Positions 1 to 7,953 of a stretch of 12,166 nucleotides of DNA are shown piece after piece. The translations under genes were made by a program, and so were the position numbers. The notes under the pieces were generated by a model. It was not told the DNA's origin. It made no database searches and saw only the letters and a list, made by a program, of their open reading frames with translations. Source of the DNA: Irineochytrium annulatum. Its lineage: Eukaryota > Chytridiomycota > Chytridiomycetes > Chytridiales > Chytridiaceae. Every line of letters begins with the position of its first letter. Within the stretch, counting starts at the first letter, position 1. The DNA lies in the NCBI GenBank assembly GCA_027600665.1, contig JADGJL010000911.1:1-12166 (forward strand). Reading direction: 5' to 3'.

Positions 1-52
1 GGTGTGTGGGGAAGACGAAGGTGGCGGGGGGGAGGACGGCTGCTGCGGTTAA
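1..52 (+). CDS. Possible 3' end of an upstream + strand gene (partial)
   Basis: The first 52 bases are GC-rich. Read from base 2 they give a short acidic, Gly-rich tail (GEDEGGGGEDGCCG) that stops at the TAA at 50-52. Composition then falls sharply into AT-rich DNA, as at the end of a coding region. The Cys-Cys pair one residue from the stop recalls prenylated Rab-type tails, but CCG is not a standard Rab ending and 16 codons cannot support a family call. It may equally be chance. Confidence 0.2.
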   Translation, partial: VCGEDEGGGGEDGCCG

Positions 53-363
53 GGATGAGGACGCGTGGTGTTGAAAAACAGTTCATCAAGTCTTTTGTCC
101 AGATTGCGTTGCTTGTTTTTGTTATTTATTTTTACTTAAAATGGCAGCATTTATATGATACATTTATAAAACACAGTAGAACCAATACTTTGGTCGCACA
201 ATATAAACTTACCAATGTATGGAATGAAGAAAGTTATCGCACAACTTGGCGCCGACCAGCGTCGACTCGCCAAATACCTTCGCGCCCCTCCCATTATTTC
301 CACCATGTTCAAATATATATCAACAAGCCTTTCCTCATAAATACACAGTTTTGCACCTCAAAC
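53..363. other. AT-rich intergenic region downstream of the membrane-protein gene
   Basis: This stretch of about 310 bases is markedly AT-rich compared with the flanking coding DNA. No convincing gene is seen; the + strand frame that crosses it is open only because it joins the antisense of the last exon of the neighbouring minus-strand gene. It should contain that gene's 3' UTR, and a candidate poly(A) signal lies at 125-130. Confidence 0.5.
125..130 (-). terminator. Candidate poly(A) signal AATAAA for the membrane-protein gene
   Basis: TTTATT on the + strand reads AATAAA on the minus strand. It lies about 230 nt past the TAG stop at 364-366, in AT-rich DNA. Fungal poly(A) signals are loose, so this is a positional candidate only. 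Confidence 0.3.
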
Positions 364-2997
364 CTACCACGCCCTTCCCGTCTGAATGTAACAATCGTTG
401 TTCACAACCACGCCCGTGTCTGCCCCCATCACAATGCCCACCACAGCCGACATCGCAAACACGATGTACGCGACCGCGTTGCCCCTGATGCCGCACACCT
501 TCAACTCCTCCAGGGCGGCGGCGTAGTCATAACCCGCGACCTTGACCTCGACGGCGCAGTTGAAGCACTCGAACACGGTCGCCATCGCGAGCGTCGAGAT
601 CGATTTGATGACCCAGTCCTCGAACGTCAGCGTGCCGAAGCATGTCGTCCAGGAGCGCCAGGGCGGGAGAGTGAAGAACAGGAGGAAGGATATCGCGCAG
701 GCGATACGGGCGGCCCAGTCGGCCACGATGAGACCCAGGCGGAGGTACGGCATCATCACCTCAGGGCGGAGGGGCTCAAAGGGAGCGGCGGTCGAGGTGC
801 TGGCCTCGTCGTCGAGGTCGTCGATGTGGATCGAGGACTCCGGGTTGGGTGGCTGCGATCGGTCCAAAGGCTCGGCGGGAGTGGGTTCCTCAGAGGGTGG
901 GTCGGCGCTGCTGGGGGTCGGTCCTGGAAACGAAATGATACGTACGTTAAATTCACGATATCGCAAGCCAAAAGCTAGGAAAAATACCATCAGTCATCAC
1001 GGCTGTTGCAATAATTGCAGAGTCTGGTTCCTGTTCTTCGGTCACAGATTTCGTTCGCGGCCTAACCTCTCTTACCGTTCCTGATACACGTTAGCAACAC
1101 CGGTAAAAGGTAAGCAACAGCTACCACTCCGTAGACCCATCCTGCTTATGCTCCTCCTCGGCAACTTTGCCGCTGGTGGCGCCGCTCCAAACACGTCGCT
1201 AGCGGGCGGCAGGTACGTCTGCGAATGATCGAGAGTGTCGTTGCCCTCGAGGATTGACTTCTGCTTGTTCGACCTCACACCCGTGTCCGTGGACGCCACG
1301 GTTTTCAGCCTCGTGAGTCGCGGAGTGGCCGGCGCCTGATCTCCACCACCTTCGCCGGGTCGCCCTCGGGCATAATCGGACGAGTCGTAAGGCAGCGCCA
1401 GCTTCACGACGGAGATGAGCCTCGACTGCAACGTCGTGGTCTTGGTGGCGATCTCCCCTTCGGTGGCCGTTCGGCGATACTGAGACTCCACAGCAGAGGA
1501 CGCGTACTTTCGCGAGCGACTCCGCACACCCTCGTCGTCCTCGACGTCCAATGCGACGACCTCCGGATCGTCAACGTCCACCGACCCCGGCTGCTGCGGT
1601 GGTGCCGGATGCTCGTCATCCCGCGTCAGCGAGGTCGGCAATCTTGGAAGGGGTGGAAGCTTCTGCTCTGTCTCAGCGGCCACTGAAAGCCGCGTCGACA
1701 GGTCCTGGATGTCAGTCGTGGCGGCGACGATCATGCGGCGTTGCCGCCGAACGAGGTAGGCGACACAGAGGCGCTCGACGGTCGTGACCAGCATGGAGGC
1801 GAAGCTGCCAGGATAAAATGTCGTCGACCTCATAAGCATTAGCTTTCCTAAAATTAAATTTTTTTGTTTTTTTTAGGATTGGAAGGGGCACCGGTCGCGT
1901 AAGCGGGTGCATGAACTCAAGAAAGCGCAAGACTTCTCATACCCGAAAACCCCCAAATGGCCTCCTGAGATGAAAGCATTACCAGCCTGGACGCGTTCGA
2001 AGCTAACTCGCTCGCCCTCGACGCCGGCTGCGCGTCCGCCTTCCACCAGCTTTGTGAGCGCGTCAGCCTCGAGTAGGCAATCCTTGTGAGCGGAAATCTG
2101 CTTGCTTGTCAGCTAAGCCGCACGTAACGATGCAAAAAAAATTCTTACAGCACGCCGAACGAGAAGAACGAGATCGCGTTGGAGCTATCGGAAGGCGGCA
2201 GGGTCCTTGTCCACCCGGCGAAGGCGAACGCGGTGGTGAAGATGAATAATAGCAAGAACGCGAGAAAGTTATAGACGGCCGCCTGACGACCGAACCCCGC
2301 GGAGCGTTTGAGATAGGCGCGGAAGGTGGAAGGGAACTCGGATTGGAAGAAGAGCGTGCTTGTGGGGATGAAGAAAACTATTGATGCCGCATGGCAGATA
2401 ACGTACTGCCAGAAACTCTGGGTTGAGGGGAATCACATCATTTAGCAACTAGTGACGTATTATGTAAAACCGAGGCGTTACCATCGGAAAAAAATGCCAG
2501 ATGACAACTATGACCGAGAGCTGGAAGGCGGCCATCACGATGGCGTCGCAGAAGGGCGTGAATACGAAGCGCTTCATCGCGAAAAGACTCGACGCGAATG
2601 ATTTCTATCCGTTTACGCGCGCTTCAGTATGAGGAATTGAAGATCAAGAATGCAGAGAAACAAAAAAAAAAAAAAACCAAAGAAAGAAAAATAAAAAAAA
2701 CGGTGTCACTCTTACCATCATCCAATGGAATGTGTAGCCTGCCATGAGCGTGTTTTCCTTGTAAGGCTTCAGCTCGTCTCCAAACGACACCGCACCCCTG
2801 TTCGCGAGGATGCAGAACGCCCACAGAAAGAGCGCGCTCACAGACACGAGGGCCGCGATCTGCGACGCAACATAGACGACAGTGGCGTAAAGCCGAAGGA
2901 AAAGGGTCGCGCCCGGCCAGGAGAAGACCTTAACCAGCGCCAGCCGGGAAGTCGGCCGCGGGGTGATGCTGGACGCCGACGCGTCTTGGGATGGCAT
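364..2997 (-). CDS. Polytopic membrane protein of unknown family (six exons, 715 aa)
   Basis: I do not recognise this family. Proposed minus-strand exons are 2997-2716, 2604-2482, 2417-2149, 2097-1943, 1847-1076 and 910-364; they total 2148 nt and all phases agree. Donors are GTAAGA, GTAACG, GTAAGA, GTATGA and GTAAGA. The start at 2997 is the first ATG of its frame. The product has about eight hydrophobic segments, near residues 32-65, 113-134, 138-159, 181-203, 214-233, 588-614, 633-652 and 677-697. Between segments 5 and 6 lies a long hydrophilic stretch (about 290-585) rich in Ser, Pro, Asp and Arg, probably a cytosolic loop. The N-terminus has no signal peptide. The layout suggests a receptor-like or transporter-like plasma-membrane protein, but I see no diagnostic motif. 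The frame of exon 4 is the least certain part, because an alternative pair of splice sites also keeps phase. The 5-6 junction has a tandem acceptor. A candidate poly(A) signal lies at 125-130. Confidence 0.72.
2605..2715 (-). other. Intron 1 of the membrane-protein gene, with a long homopolymeric tract
   Basis: The donor GTAAGA follows a Met-Met codon pair and the acceptor is GATAG. On the transcript strand the intron is dominated by a pyrimidine run, seen on the + strand as a 14-base A run near 2661-2676 followed by more A-rich blocks. It keeps phase 0 between exons 1 and 2. The tract is a likely length-variable microsatellite. Confidence 0.65.
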
Positions 2998-3543
2998 CGC
3001 AGGGGCGCGTGGATGAGATTTACAAGATGTTCGCGGCAATCCTCGCAATATCTCGGCGGGCTCCCCTCATCCACTTTAGAGCCGTCGGGTCACCACGTCC
3101 CCCAACAAAATATCAGGGCAGGCCGCGCGTAGCGAGGCACCGACGGGAAAAAATTGTTAAGTTGCGTTTCCCCGAAAATAAAGCATTGCTGATGGAAAAA
3201 CCGCGTTGTGCACGCTTGTAAAGGGCTTTCCCTTCAAATGAAAGGGAACACTCCAGGTCTCTCTCACAAAGAAAGAAAAGTCATGCACTCGCCAACAAAC
3301 ATGTAACCGGGAGCAGCGACCGCGCTTGCCTCGTCACGAAGGATGGCCACAAATTCGATTTCTAACGACATTTAACAATGAGAAATGCGCGCATTGGATA
3401 CGATTGACGCGAGTGGACGTGGAAGCGGGTGCAAGCCAATTGATGCAAGAGCAACAAACGCAGGTCTATCGAGATGTACTGTTTATTTTTAACAAATTGC
3501 TGTCGTTAGACAAACGAGGTCGCTACAGGCATTCGCACGCAAG
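2998..3543. other. Intergenic region: promoter side of the membrane gene, 3' side of the CBM21 gene
   Basis: About 546 bases lie between two minus-strand genes. The left part should hold the 5' UTR and promoter of the membrane-protein gene, though I see no clear TATA or CCAAT box at the expected distance. A small inverted repeat of 7 bp (TTCCCTT at 3228-3234, AAGGGAA at 3242-3248, 7-base loop) lies mid-region. The right end holds the 3' UTR of the CBM21 gene. Short frames here have no coding character. Confidence 0.5.
3482..3487 (-). terminator. Candidate poly(A) signal AATAAA for the CBM21 gene
   Basis: TTTATT on the + strand is AATAAA on the minus strand. It lies about 57 nt past the TAG stop of the CBM21 gene, a reasonable distance for a fungal 3' UTR. 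Confidence 0.4.
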
Positions 3544-4224
3544 CTACACGTGCGTACCGCACGGCCCGTGGTGCGGGGGCGTGCATTCCCAGTAGACATT
3601 GGCCAGCTTGTAATTGTTCCCCTGGTCCCAGATCTGTGTATCGATAGCAGTTGGGTCAGTGAATTTGAAAACAGGAAGGTATGTTAACGCGTCGACGAGA
3701 GCGGGCGAGCAGAAAAAAACCCGAAAGCTCACCCTAGGTCCATTGTTGTATGCCACGAAGGCGGCAAACTCGTACGCGATCGAGTCGTCATCGTTCGTGG
3801 TGTGCACGCCCCTCAAGAGGTTGGTGGACCAAAGCTCCAGGCCGGGTTGCGGCAGGTCAGAGACGTAAGAGGCAGGGGCCTCGTGGAACGTCATCCAGGA
3901 ATCGTTCGTGTAGCGGACGCCGACCGACTGGCGAAAAAAAAAGTGCGTGAAGTGACATGCACAAAAGAGGAACGTTGGTTAATATCTGGCGGGCTTGGAA
4001 TGAAATTCGCATACCTTCACGAAAGCGTCGTTCCTGACGGCATAGGTCACGGTGACGTTGGAATCGAACACGGCAAATCCATCCGGGTTGCCCATAAGTC
4101 CGCGCAGGAAGTGCTCGGTCTTGAGGACCTGGACCGCGGGGGCCGTCGACGCCGAAGGGGCGGCGATGGAGGTCGGGACGAGGACGAGGGAGGCGACCGC
4201 GACGAGGGCCTGAATGAGGTGCAT
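3544..4224 (-). CDS. Secreted stand-alone CBM21 (starch/glycogen-binding) protein, 164 aa
   Basis: Exons are 4224-4015, 3927-3733 and 3633-3544 (210, 195 and 90 nt, all phase 0), separated by introns of 87 and 99 nt. The donors are GTATGC and GTGAGC and the acceptors CGCCAG and ACACAG. Residues 1-22 form a signal peptide (MHLIQ, a hydrophobic core, then SIAA). The rest matches the CBM21 fold: a VTVTYAVRNDAFVK strand pair at 57-70, VGVRYTNDSW at 72-81, APASYV just after, an EFAAFVAY strand near 122-129 and WDQGNNY at 137-143. These correspond to the family's V.V.N.aFeK, VRyT.D.W, A.Y, FA..Y and WDNN.g.NY motifs. The domain fills the mature protein; there is no catalytic domain or anchor. The short tail has two Cys (152, 160) that could pair. 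CBM21 domains bind alpha-glucans in glucoamylases and in PP1 glycogen-targeting subunits; here the likely role is extracellular starch or glycogen binding. Loss of an Asn in WDNN (now WDQG) may alter binding. No TATA box is seen upstream. Confidence 0.85.
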
Positions 4225-5017
4225 GATGATGTTGTGGGGGAAGGAGCTGACACAGGGACCTTTTTGTACGTGTTTTCACAGTATGTTGATGAAAGCCCTG
4301 TAAATCTCTCTATTGCATGCAGAAGTAAAAGCCTGCAAGAGGCAAGAGGCGTCTTGCCAGGGCCCACCGCTCAGCCCATTAAGCCAGCCCACCAGCCACC
4401 GGCGCGCCTTGATGGCAGGATGCTTGATTTCCGTGCCTTTTTGTTTTTTGGCTGACGTCCAGACGGCCTCAGACGTCCAACGCTGGGGATCCGGCAGTTG
4501 CGGATGGGCTAGACGGTGGCGGCCGTGGCACCATAACCTGCCGAGTGAACCACACCGACCGCAAAAGGCCGTATGGATGATCGCGATGATTGCCCACCAT
4601 GTGGTGATTGGGATCAAAGGACGCGGTTGTAGAGTTAGTGTACGCAACCCCGCCGGGCGGCGATGGCGGCGCTGGACGCGGTTACCCGCCCTTCCACAGC
4701 CACATCGTCACCAAGGGATCTGGCAAACGGATGGTCGAAGCCCACCCGGCCGCGGAACCGGCGCCGGCAACACCGAGTTGCGCGGCGGGACCGGCAACAC
4801 CGCAGAGACCAATCCCCTCATCGGCCCGTCTCCACTGGCACAAACGGCCGAACTGTTCGCGCAACACCAACTCGCTGTGGATCCAAGGCTTCCGCGACCC
4901 GCTACCATTGCACCTGCCTCGACACGCGTCGCGACCGGCGGCGGGACCCGCATTCTCAAACCACCCGCGACGGCGCCGTGAGGAGCGGGTGTGTGCCTTG
5001 TTCCACTCGGTATGCGA

Positions 5018-5100
5018 GTGGTTCTTTCTGCTCGAGGAGCAGTCGCAAGCCACATCGACGGATGCCATCATCAGCAGATCGGTACCAGCTGGAGTGGGAT
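5018..5100 (+). repeat. Dispersed repeat, copy A
   Basis: This stretch aligns with 6895-6973 in the same orientation. The best core is 5074-5100 against 6946-6973: 25 of 28 columns match, with one gap and two mismatches. Weaker similarity extends left, through a shared TTCTTTC, CTCGAG, GTCG and GGATGC in the same order. No terminal repeats or coding domain identify the element. Confidence 0.55.
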
Positions 5101-5237
5101 GACACGCAGAGTCTTCAGGGCTGGACCGGAGAACGGAGTCGGTGTTGTTGGTTCTGTTTGCTGCGGGTGGGGACGTCGGCACAGTGGCGATGCCATTGCA
5201 TCCTGATATGTCAGGTTCTCCGCGCTAAGGCACCAAG

Positions 5238-5310
5238 ATGCACCTCATTTCAGTCCTTGGTTGCGATCGCCACTGTCGTTCTCATTTCGGCCACCATCGC
5301 CGCCGCGTCC
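5238..5310 (+). pseudogene. Frameshifted duplicate of the CBM21 gene's signal-peptide region
   Basis: Starting at the ATG at 5238, the DNA matches the first 72 coding bases of the CBM21 gene, including its first 12 bases exactly. One extra T in the run at 5248-5250 breaks the frame. Skipping that base, the reading MHLIQ-SLVAIATVV... parallels MHLIQALVAVASLVL...; roughly three quarters of the bases and 15 of 24 residues agree. The similarity ends near the predicted cleavage site. The downstream frame adds a short Arg/Cys-rich tail and stops at 5362-5364, with no CBM21 domain. It lies 1 kb from the CBM21 gene in opposite orientation, so it looks like a truncated inverted duplication. The TTTCAG just before the restored frame could alternatively be a splice acceptor of an unrecognised gene. 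Confidence 0.5.
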
Positions 5311-5559
5311 CCCAAACGCTGCCGACAGCGTTCCTGTAGTAATGCAGATCGATCATGCAAATGATTGCATTGAAATATTTTGGAAGCGTAGTGTTGAACA
5401 TAACATTTGTTGGGAGACGAGTTTACGAGACCCTGCCCTCAAAAGATTGAAGCCCAGGTCAAGCGATTGTAGGATTTAAAATGACATTGGATTCAAACTA
5501 CGCAACAAAACTGCAAACAGGGAAATATTTCTTCGGGCGTAAGTTTCCTGATCGGTTTC

Positions 5560-6456
5560 CTAATCAGTCCGCCTCTTCCACAGCGAAATCTTCTCCTGTG
5601 TCTCTTCAAAATGAAACGCGGCGGCCTCGCCCTCGAGGTCCTTGGTGTAAATCTCCTCAAAGTCCGGCGCCAAAAGGTTGCGGTAGAGGTCGACGGAGAC
5701 GGCGAACGGCGGGCCTGATTAAAGAAAGCAACGAAAGGCGGTAAAAACAGGAGTTGCACGCAACGCCGGACGCCACACCAAGGGAAGAAAGAGGGAGACA
5801 CTCACCATCTTCGCTATCCGCCTTTAAGGGGAACATGTAGGCCAACAGGTAACCTCCCGGCCTCACGATGGCACCGACGGCTTTAGCCCAATCCTTCCTG
5901 AGATTCTTATCGAGCGCGCAAAGAAAGGTCTGGTCGTAGAGGATATCGCAGGCCGGAGCCCGGGTGGCGAAATCGAAGAAGTCCGCGGTCGCGACGTGGC
6001 CCATGGAGGGGTCGACGCCTTGAGACGCGATGTATTCGTTGGCCACGGCCGTCCCGGTCGGGGAGAGGTCGATGCCGGTGCCTGGGGGTGGTAAATCGTG
6101 GTTTGAGCGCTGGAAAATAAGAAAGCGAAGGCAACTCACATTTGATGCCTCGCTTGGCGAACGTGATCACGTCGTAGCCCCTGCCGCATCCGGGGACGAG
6201 GGCGGTCTTCAAGCTTTCGCCCGCTTTCTCTTTCAGCAGCTGATCGATCGCCGTTACGAACGCTTTGTAGATTGTGAGTGGGAACATGAGAACTAACCAA
6301 TGAACAGCTTCAAATTAGTCAAGCTGCTCACCTGGCAACGACTTGCCCTGGTCCCAATGCGTCGTCTTGTCAACCCATCGCTTTTCCCAGTCTAAAAGGA
6401 AAGACACATATTAGCATTGCTCATCGAACACGATGGTGCTCATTACCGTGAGTCAT
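5560..6456 (-). CDS. SAM-dependent methyltransferase, HOL/TPMT-like thiol methyltransferase type (207 aa)
   Basis: Five exons at 6456-6447, 6391-6332, 6262-6140, 6081-5806 and 5714-5560 total 624 nt with consistent phase. Introns are 55, 69, 58 and 91 nt; the first has a GCTAAT branch point. The start is a 10-nt exon encoding Met-Thr-His. The product carries the family hallmarks: W..rW.d..T.WDqG near 5-19, motif I VPGCGRGYD at 46-54, the acidic GIDLS at 67-71 that should contact the SAM ribose, DFFDF at 98-102, YDQTFLCAL at 113-121, and RPGGYLLAYMFP followed by GPPF near 138-160. This fits the plant HOL and fungal thiol methyltransferase branch of the TPMT superfamily. Those enzymes methylate thiols, bisulfide, thiocyanate or halides, which detoxifies sulfur compounds and releases methyl halides. 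The length is slightly short for the family. No targeting signal is seen, so it is probably cytosolic. Exon 3 could instead begin 20-30 nt earlier at a TTAG acceptor in the same phase. A CCAAT motif lies about 82 nt upstream. Confidence 0.88.
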
Positions 6457-6537
6457 TTTGATGGTGGTGTAGAAGGTAGAAGACGGAGGGATAATGGTAG
6501 AGCTTGATGCAGGAGCTTTGAGGCAGCGGGGATGGAT

Positions 6538-6542
6538 ATTGG
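6538..6542 (-). promoter_or_regulatory. CCAAT box candidate for the methyltransferase gene
   Basis: ATTGG on the + strand gives CCAAT on the transcribed strand, about 82 nt upstream of the start codon. The leader between it and the ATG is CT-rich, as is common near fungal start sites. A five-base motif is weak evidence by itself. Confidence 0.25.
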
Positions 6543-6894
6543 GTGGGCATTGCGTACCAAAGGCAGTGAGCTTATGTATCCGCCTGCAATATCGAGGGGC
6601 GAGACCAGCGTGGCAGTAGGCCATTGCATAGCGTAGTTCCTCAACGTGGGCCGGGCGGAAGTGGAGGGGATTTGGGAGGTGCATGCCGCGGAGCCGGCGC
6701 GCTGTGAGGAAAGAGACGCGGTGTGGATCGGCTCCTCAACCTCAAACTCATACCGCCACTCCCACCAACCCCGACCGCGCTTTGCGTGGAGTGTGATCTT
6801 TCGCGGACGGGACGGATGGGAGTAATCTTGGCCGACGAGCAGGAGCCAAGTCGCGAAAAGTAAATCGGCTTCCCATCGCCAACATGCCCTGCAT

Positions 6895-6973
6895 GTTATT
6901 CTTTCCTCGAGCGCGGTCGGCCGTGGATGCATGTCATCAGATGCGGCAGATCGCCACCAGCTGGAGTCGGGAT
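6895..6973 (+). repeat. Dispersed repeat, copy B
   Basis: Matches 5018-5100 in the same orientation; 6946-6973 is the best-conserved core. About 75 bases further on, CCGCGCT...CACCA..ATGCACC (near 7049-7076) also has a counterpart just before and at the ATG of the signal-peptide remnant at 5238. The two intergenic regions may therefore share a longer, partly deleted homology. Confidence 0.5.
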
Positions 6974-6985
6974 CAACCAACGGAT

Positions 6986-7225
6986 ATGAATGAATGCAAC
7001 TTCGTTCTCATGCTGTCCGCCTTCCTGACACAGCTCACTTCAGCGATCCCCGCGCTGTCCACACCAGCTATGCACCGGTCTCGTCCCAGTGCTGATATCC
7101 CGACTCCGCCATCTTGCATCCTTCTCACGGATGGGAAGTCAACGGGCCAGCGGTTCACCGTGCCGCTGGACATTCTGTTGTCACGTTGCACGCAGAGGGG
7201 TTTGATGCTAGAAAAGGTTGGCTAA
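6986..7225 (+). CDS. Weak candidate for a small secreted peptide (79 aa)
   Basis: An ATG at 6986 opens a 79-residue frame. Its N-terminus looks like a signal peptide: MNECN, a hydrophobic core VLMLSAFLTQL, then a TSA-IPA cleavage-type site. The rest is Pro/Ser/Thr-rich, with two Cys after the core. I recognise no domain. The frame is open for 34 codons upstream of this ATG, so the opening may be chance. No TATA box or introns support it. It lies directly after repeat copy B. Confidence 0.2.
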   Translation: MNECNFVLMLSAFLTQLTSAIPALSTPAMHRSRPSADIPTPPSCILLTDGKSTGQRFTVPLDILLSRCTQRGLMLEKVG

Positions 7226-7388
7226 GGGGGCGAAAGGCAGAGGACTTCCCGCAATTAGCCGAAACTGAAGAAGGGCATGTTAGCGTGACTTGAAGTGGGG
7301 ATCTTGGGGAATTGATGGGGGTCTTAGCATTGCGAGTAATATTCTACTGATCGGAATACGCTTGCTTAATCGTGTGTAGTAGTGATGG

Positions 7389-7509
7389 GAGATTGCTTCT
7401 TTTATCGATTGTTCTGCTGCTGTACGATAAATTATGTACAAAGGAGTTCTGTGAGATTTGCTTCTTTTATCGATTGTTTTGTGCGATGAATTATATATAC
7501 AAAGGAGTT
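7389..7509. repeat. Imperfect tandem duplication, two copies of about 60 bp
   Basis: Copy 1 (7389-7448) and copy 2 (7453-7509) both start GAGATT(T)GCTTC, continue TTTTATCGATTGTT, and end in an AT-rich ATTAT..ACAAAGGAGTT. They differ by a gap of a few bases in the middle and several substitutions. The shared ATCGAT and AAAGGAGTT blocks are exact. It lies in AT-rich intergenic DNA with no gene assigned, and looks like a local slippage or unequal-exchange duplication. Confidence 0.75.
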
Positions 7510-7881
7510 GAGAAGTGCATATATATGCTCATTTCTGGGTTTTGGGGGTGCAGTAATGGCCGTTGTTTCCTTCATATGTTCCATTGTGCATAAGAGCAAG
7601 CATTTTTGGATTGATTCGTCGGTGCTTGAAGTTTAAGCTGGTGGATTTGACGAACGCGAGAACCAGCCACATTTTTGCTGGAAATGCGCAGAAAGCGCTG
7701 GAGCGGGCGGTTTTTCGAGCACGCACCAGCGATGCTGGGCCCAATTCGCCTCCTCCGCAACGCTCGTCGGACAAAGTGGCGCGAGCGCGCAAGGGTTGCC
7801 CGTGGTTTGTTGCGCCTTTGGACGTCGGTCACCTGACAAACGCGCTCGATTCGCTCGCTTGCTATCCAACGGCGCGCTCTA

Positions 7882-7953
7882 ATTGGCTTTCTGGTTCCGT
7901 TCTTTCTTTTTTTATTCTCTTTGTTCTGCCCGTTCAGCAACTCGTTATCCAAT
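7882..7953. promoter_or_regulatory. Two CCAAT boxes upstream of the FAS1 gene
   Basis: An inverted CCAAT (ATTGG at 7882-7886) and a direct CCAAT (7949-7953) lie about 130 and 60 nt upstream of the TATA box. The spacing is typical of a CCAAT-binding (HAP complex) promoter. The intervening DNA is T-rich. Confidence 0.4.

Larger units (their letters stand above)
4225..5559. other. Intergenic region between the CBM21 and methyltransferase genes
   Basis: This 1.3-kb stretch contains the CBM21 promoter region at its left end. Two GACGTCC motifs lie close together (near 4454 and 4472) on the + strand, but no TATA box is clear. A GC-rich block at about 4610-4980 is open in several frames and could be a decayed gene. 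It is followed by dispersed repeat copy A (5018-5100), then by a frameshifted signal-peptide remnant (5238-5310). From about 5340 the DNA is AT-rich, with no gene seen up to the methyltransferase stop codon. Confidence 0.5.

Noticed and set aside
4..978. 324-codon + strand frame at the left edge
   Set aside because: It crosses AT-rich DNA and then the antisense of the last membrane-protein exon; composition changes sharply and no domain is visible.
364..2997. Splitting the minus-strand membrane region into two or more genes
   Set aside because: Canonical splice sites join all six exons with consistent phase, and no promoter-like or 3' end signal lies between them.
3228..3248. Inverted repeat TTCCCTT/AAGGGAA as a transcription terminator
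   Set aside because: The stem is only 7 bp, and intrinsic hairpin terminators are not used by fungal RNA polymerase II; it is kept only as a remark on the intergenic region.
6453..6980. 175-codon minus-strand frame upstream of the methyltransferase start
   Set aside because: It runs through the CT-rich leader and repeat copy B. The methyltransferase ATG at 6456 lies in another frame and has a clear splice model.
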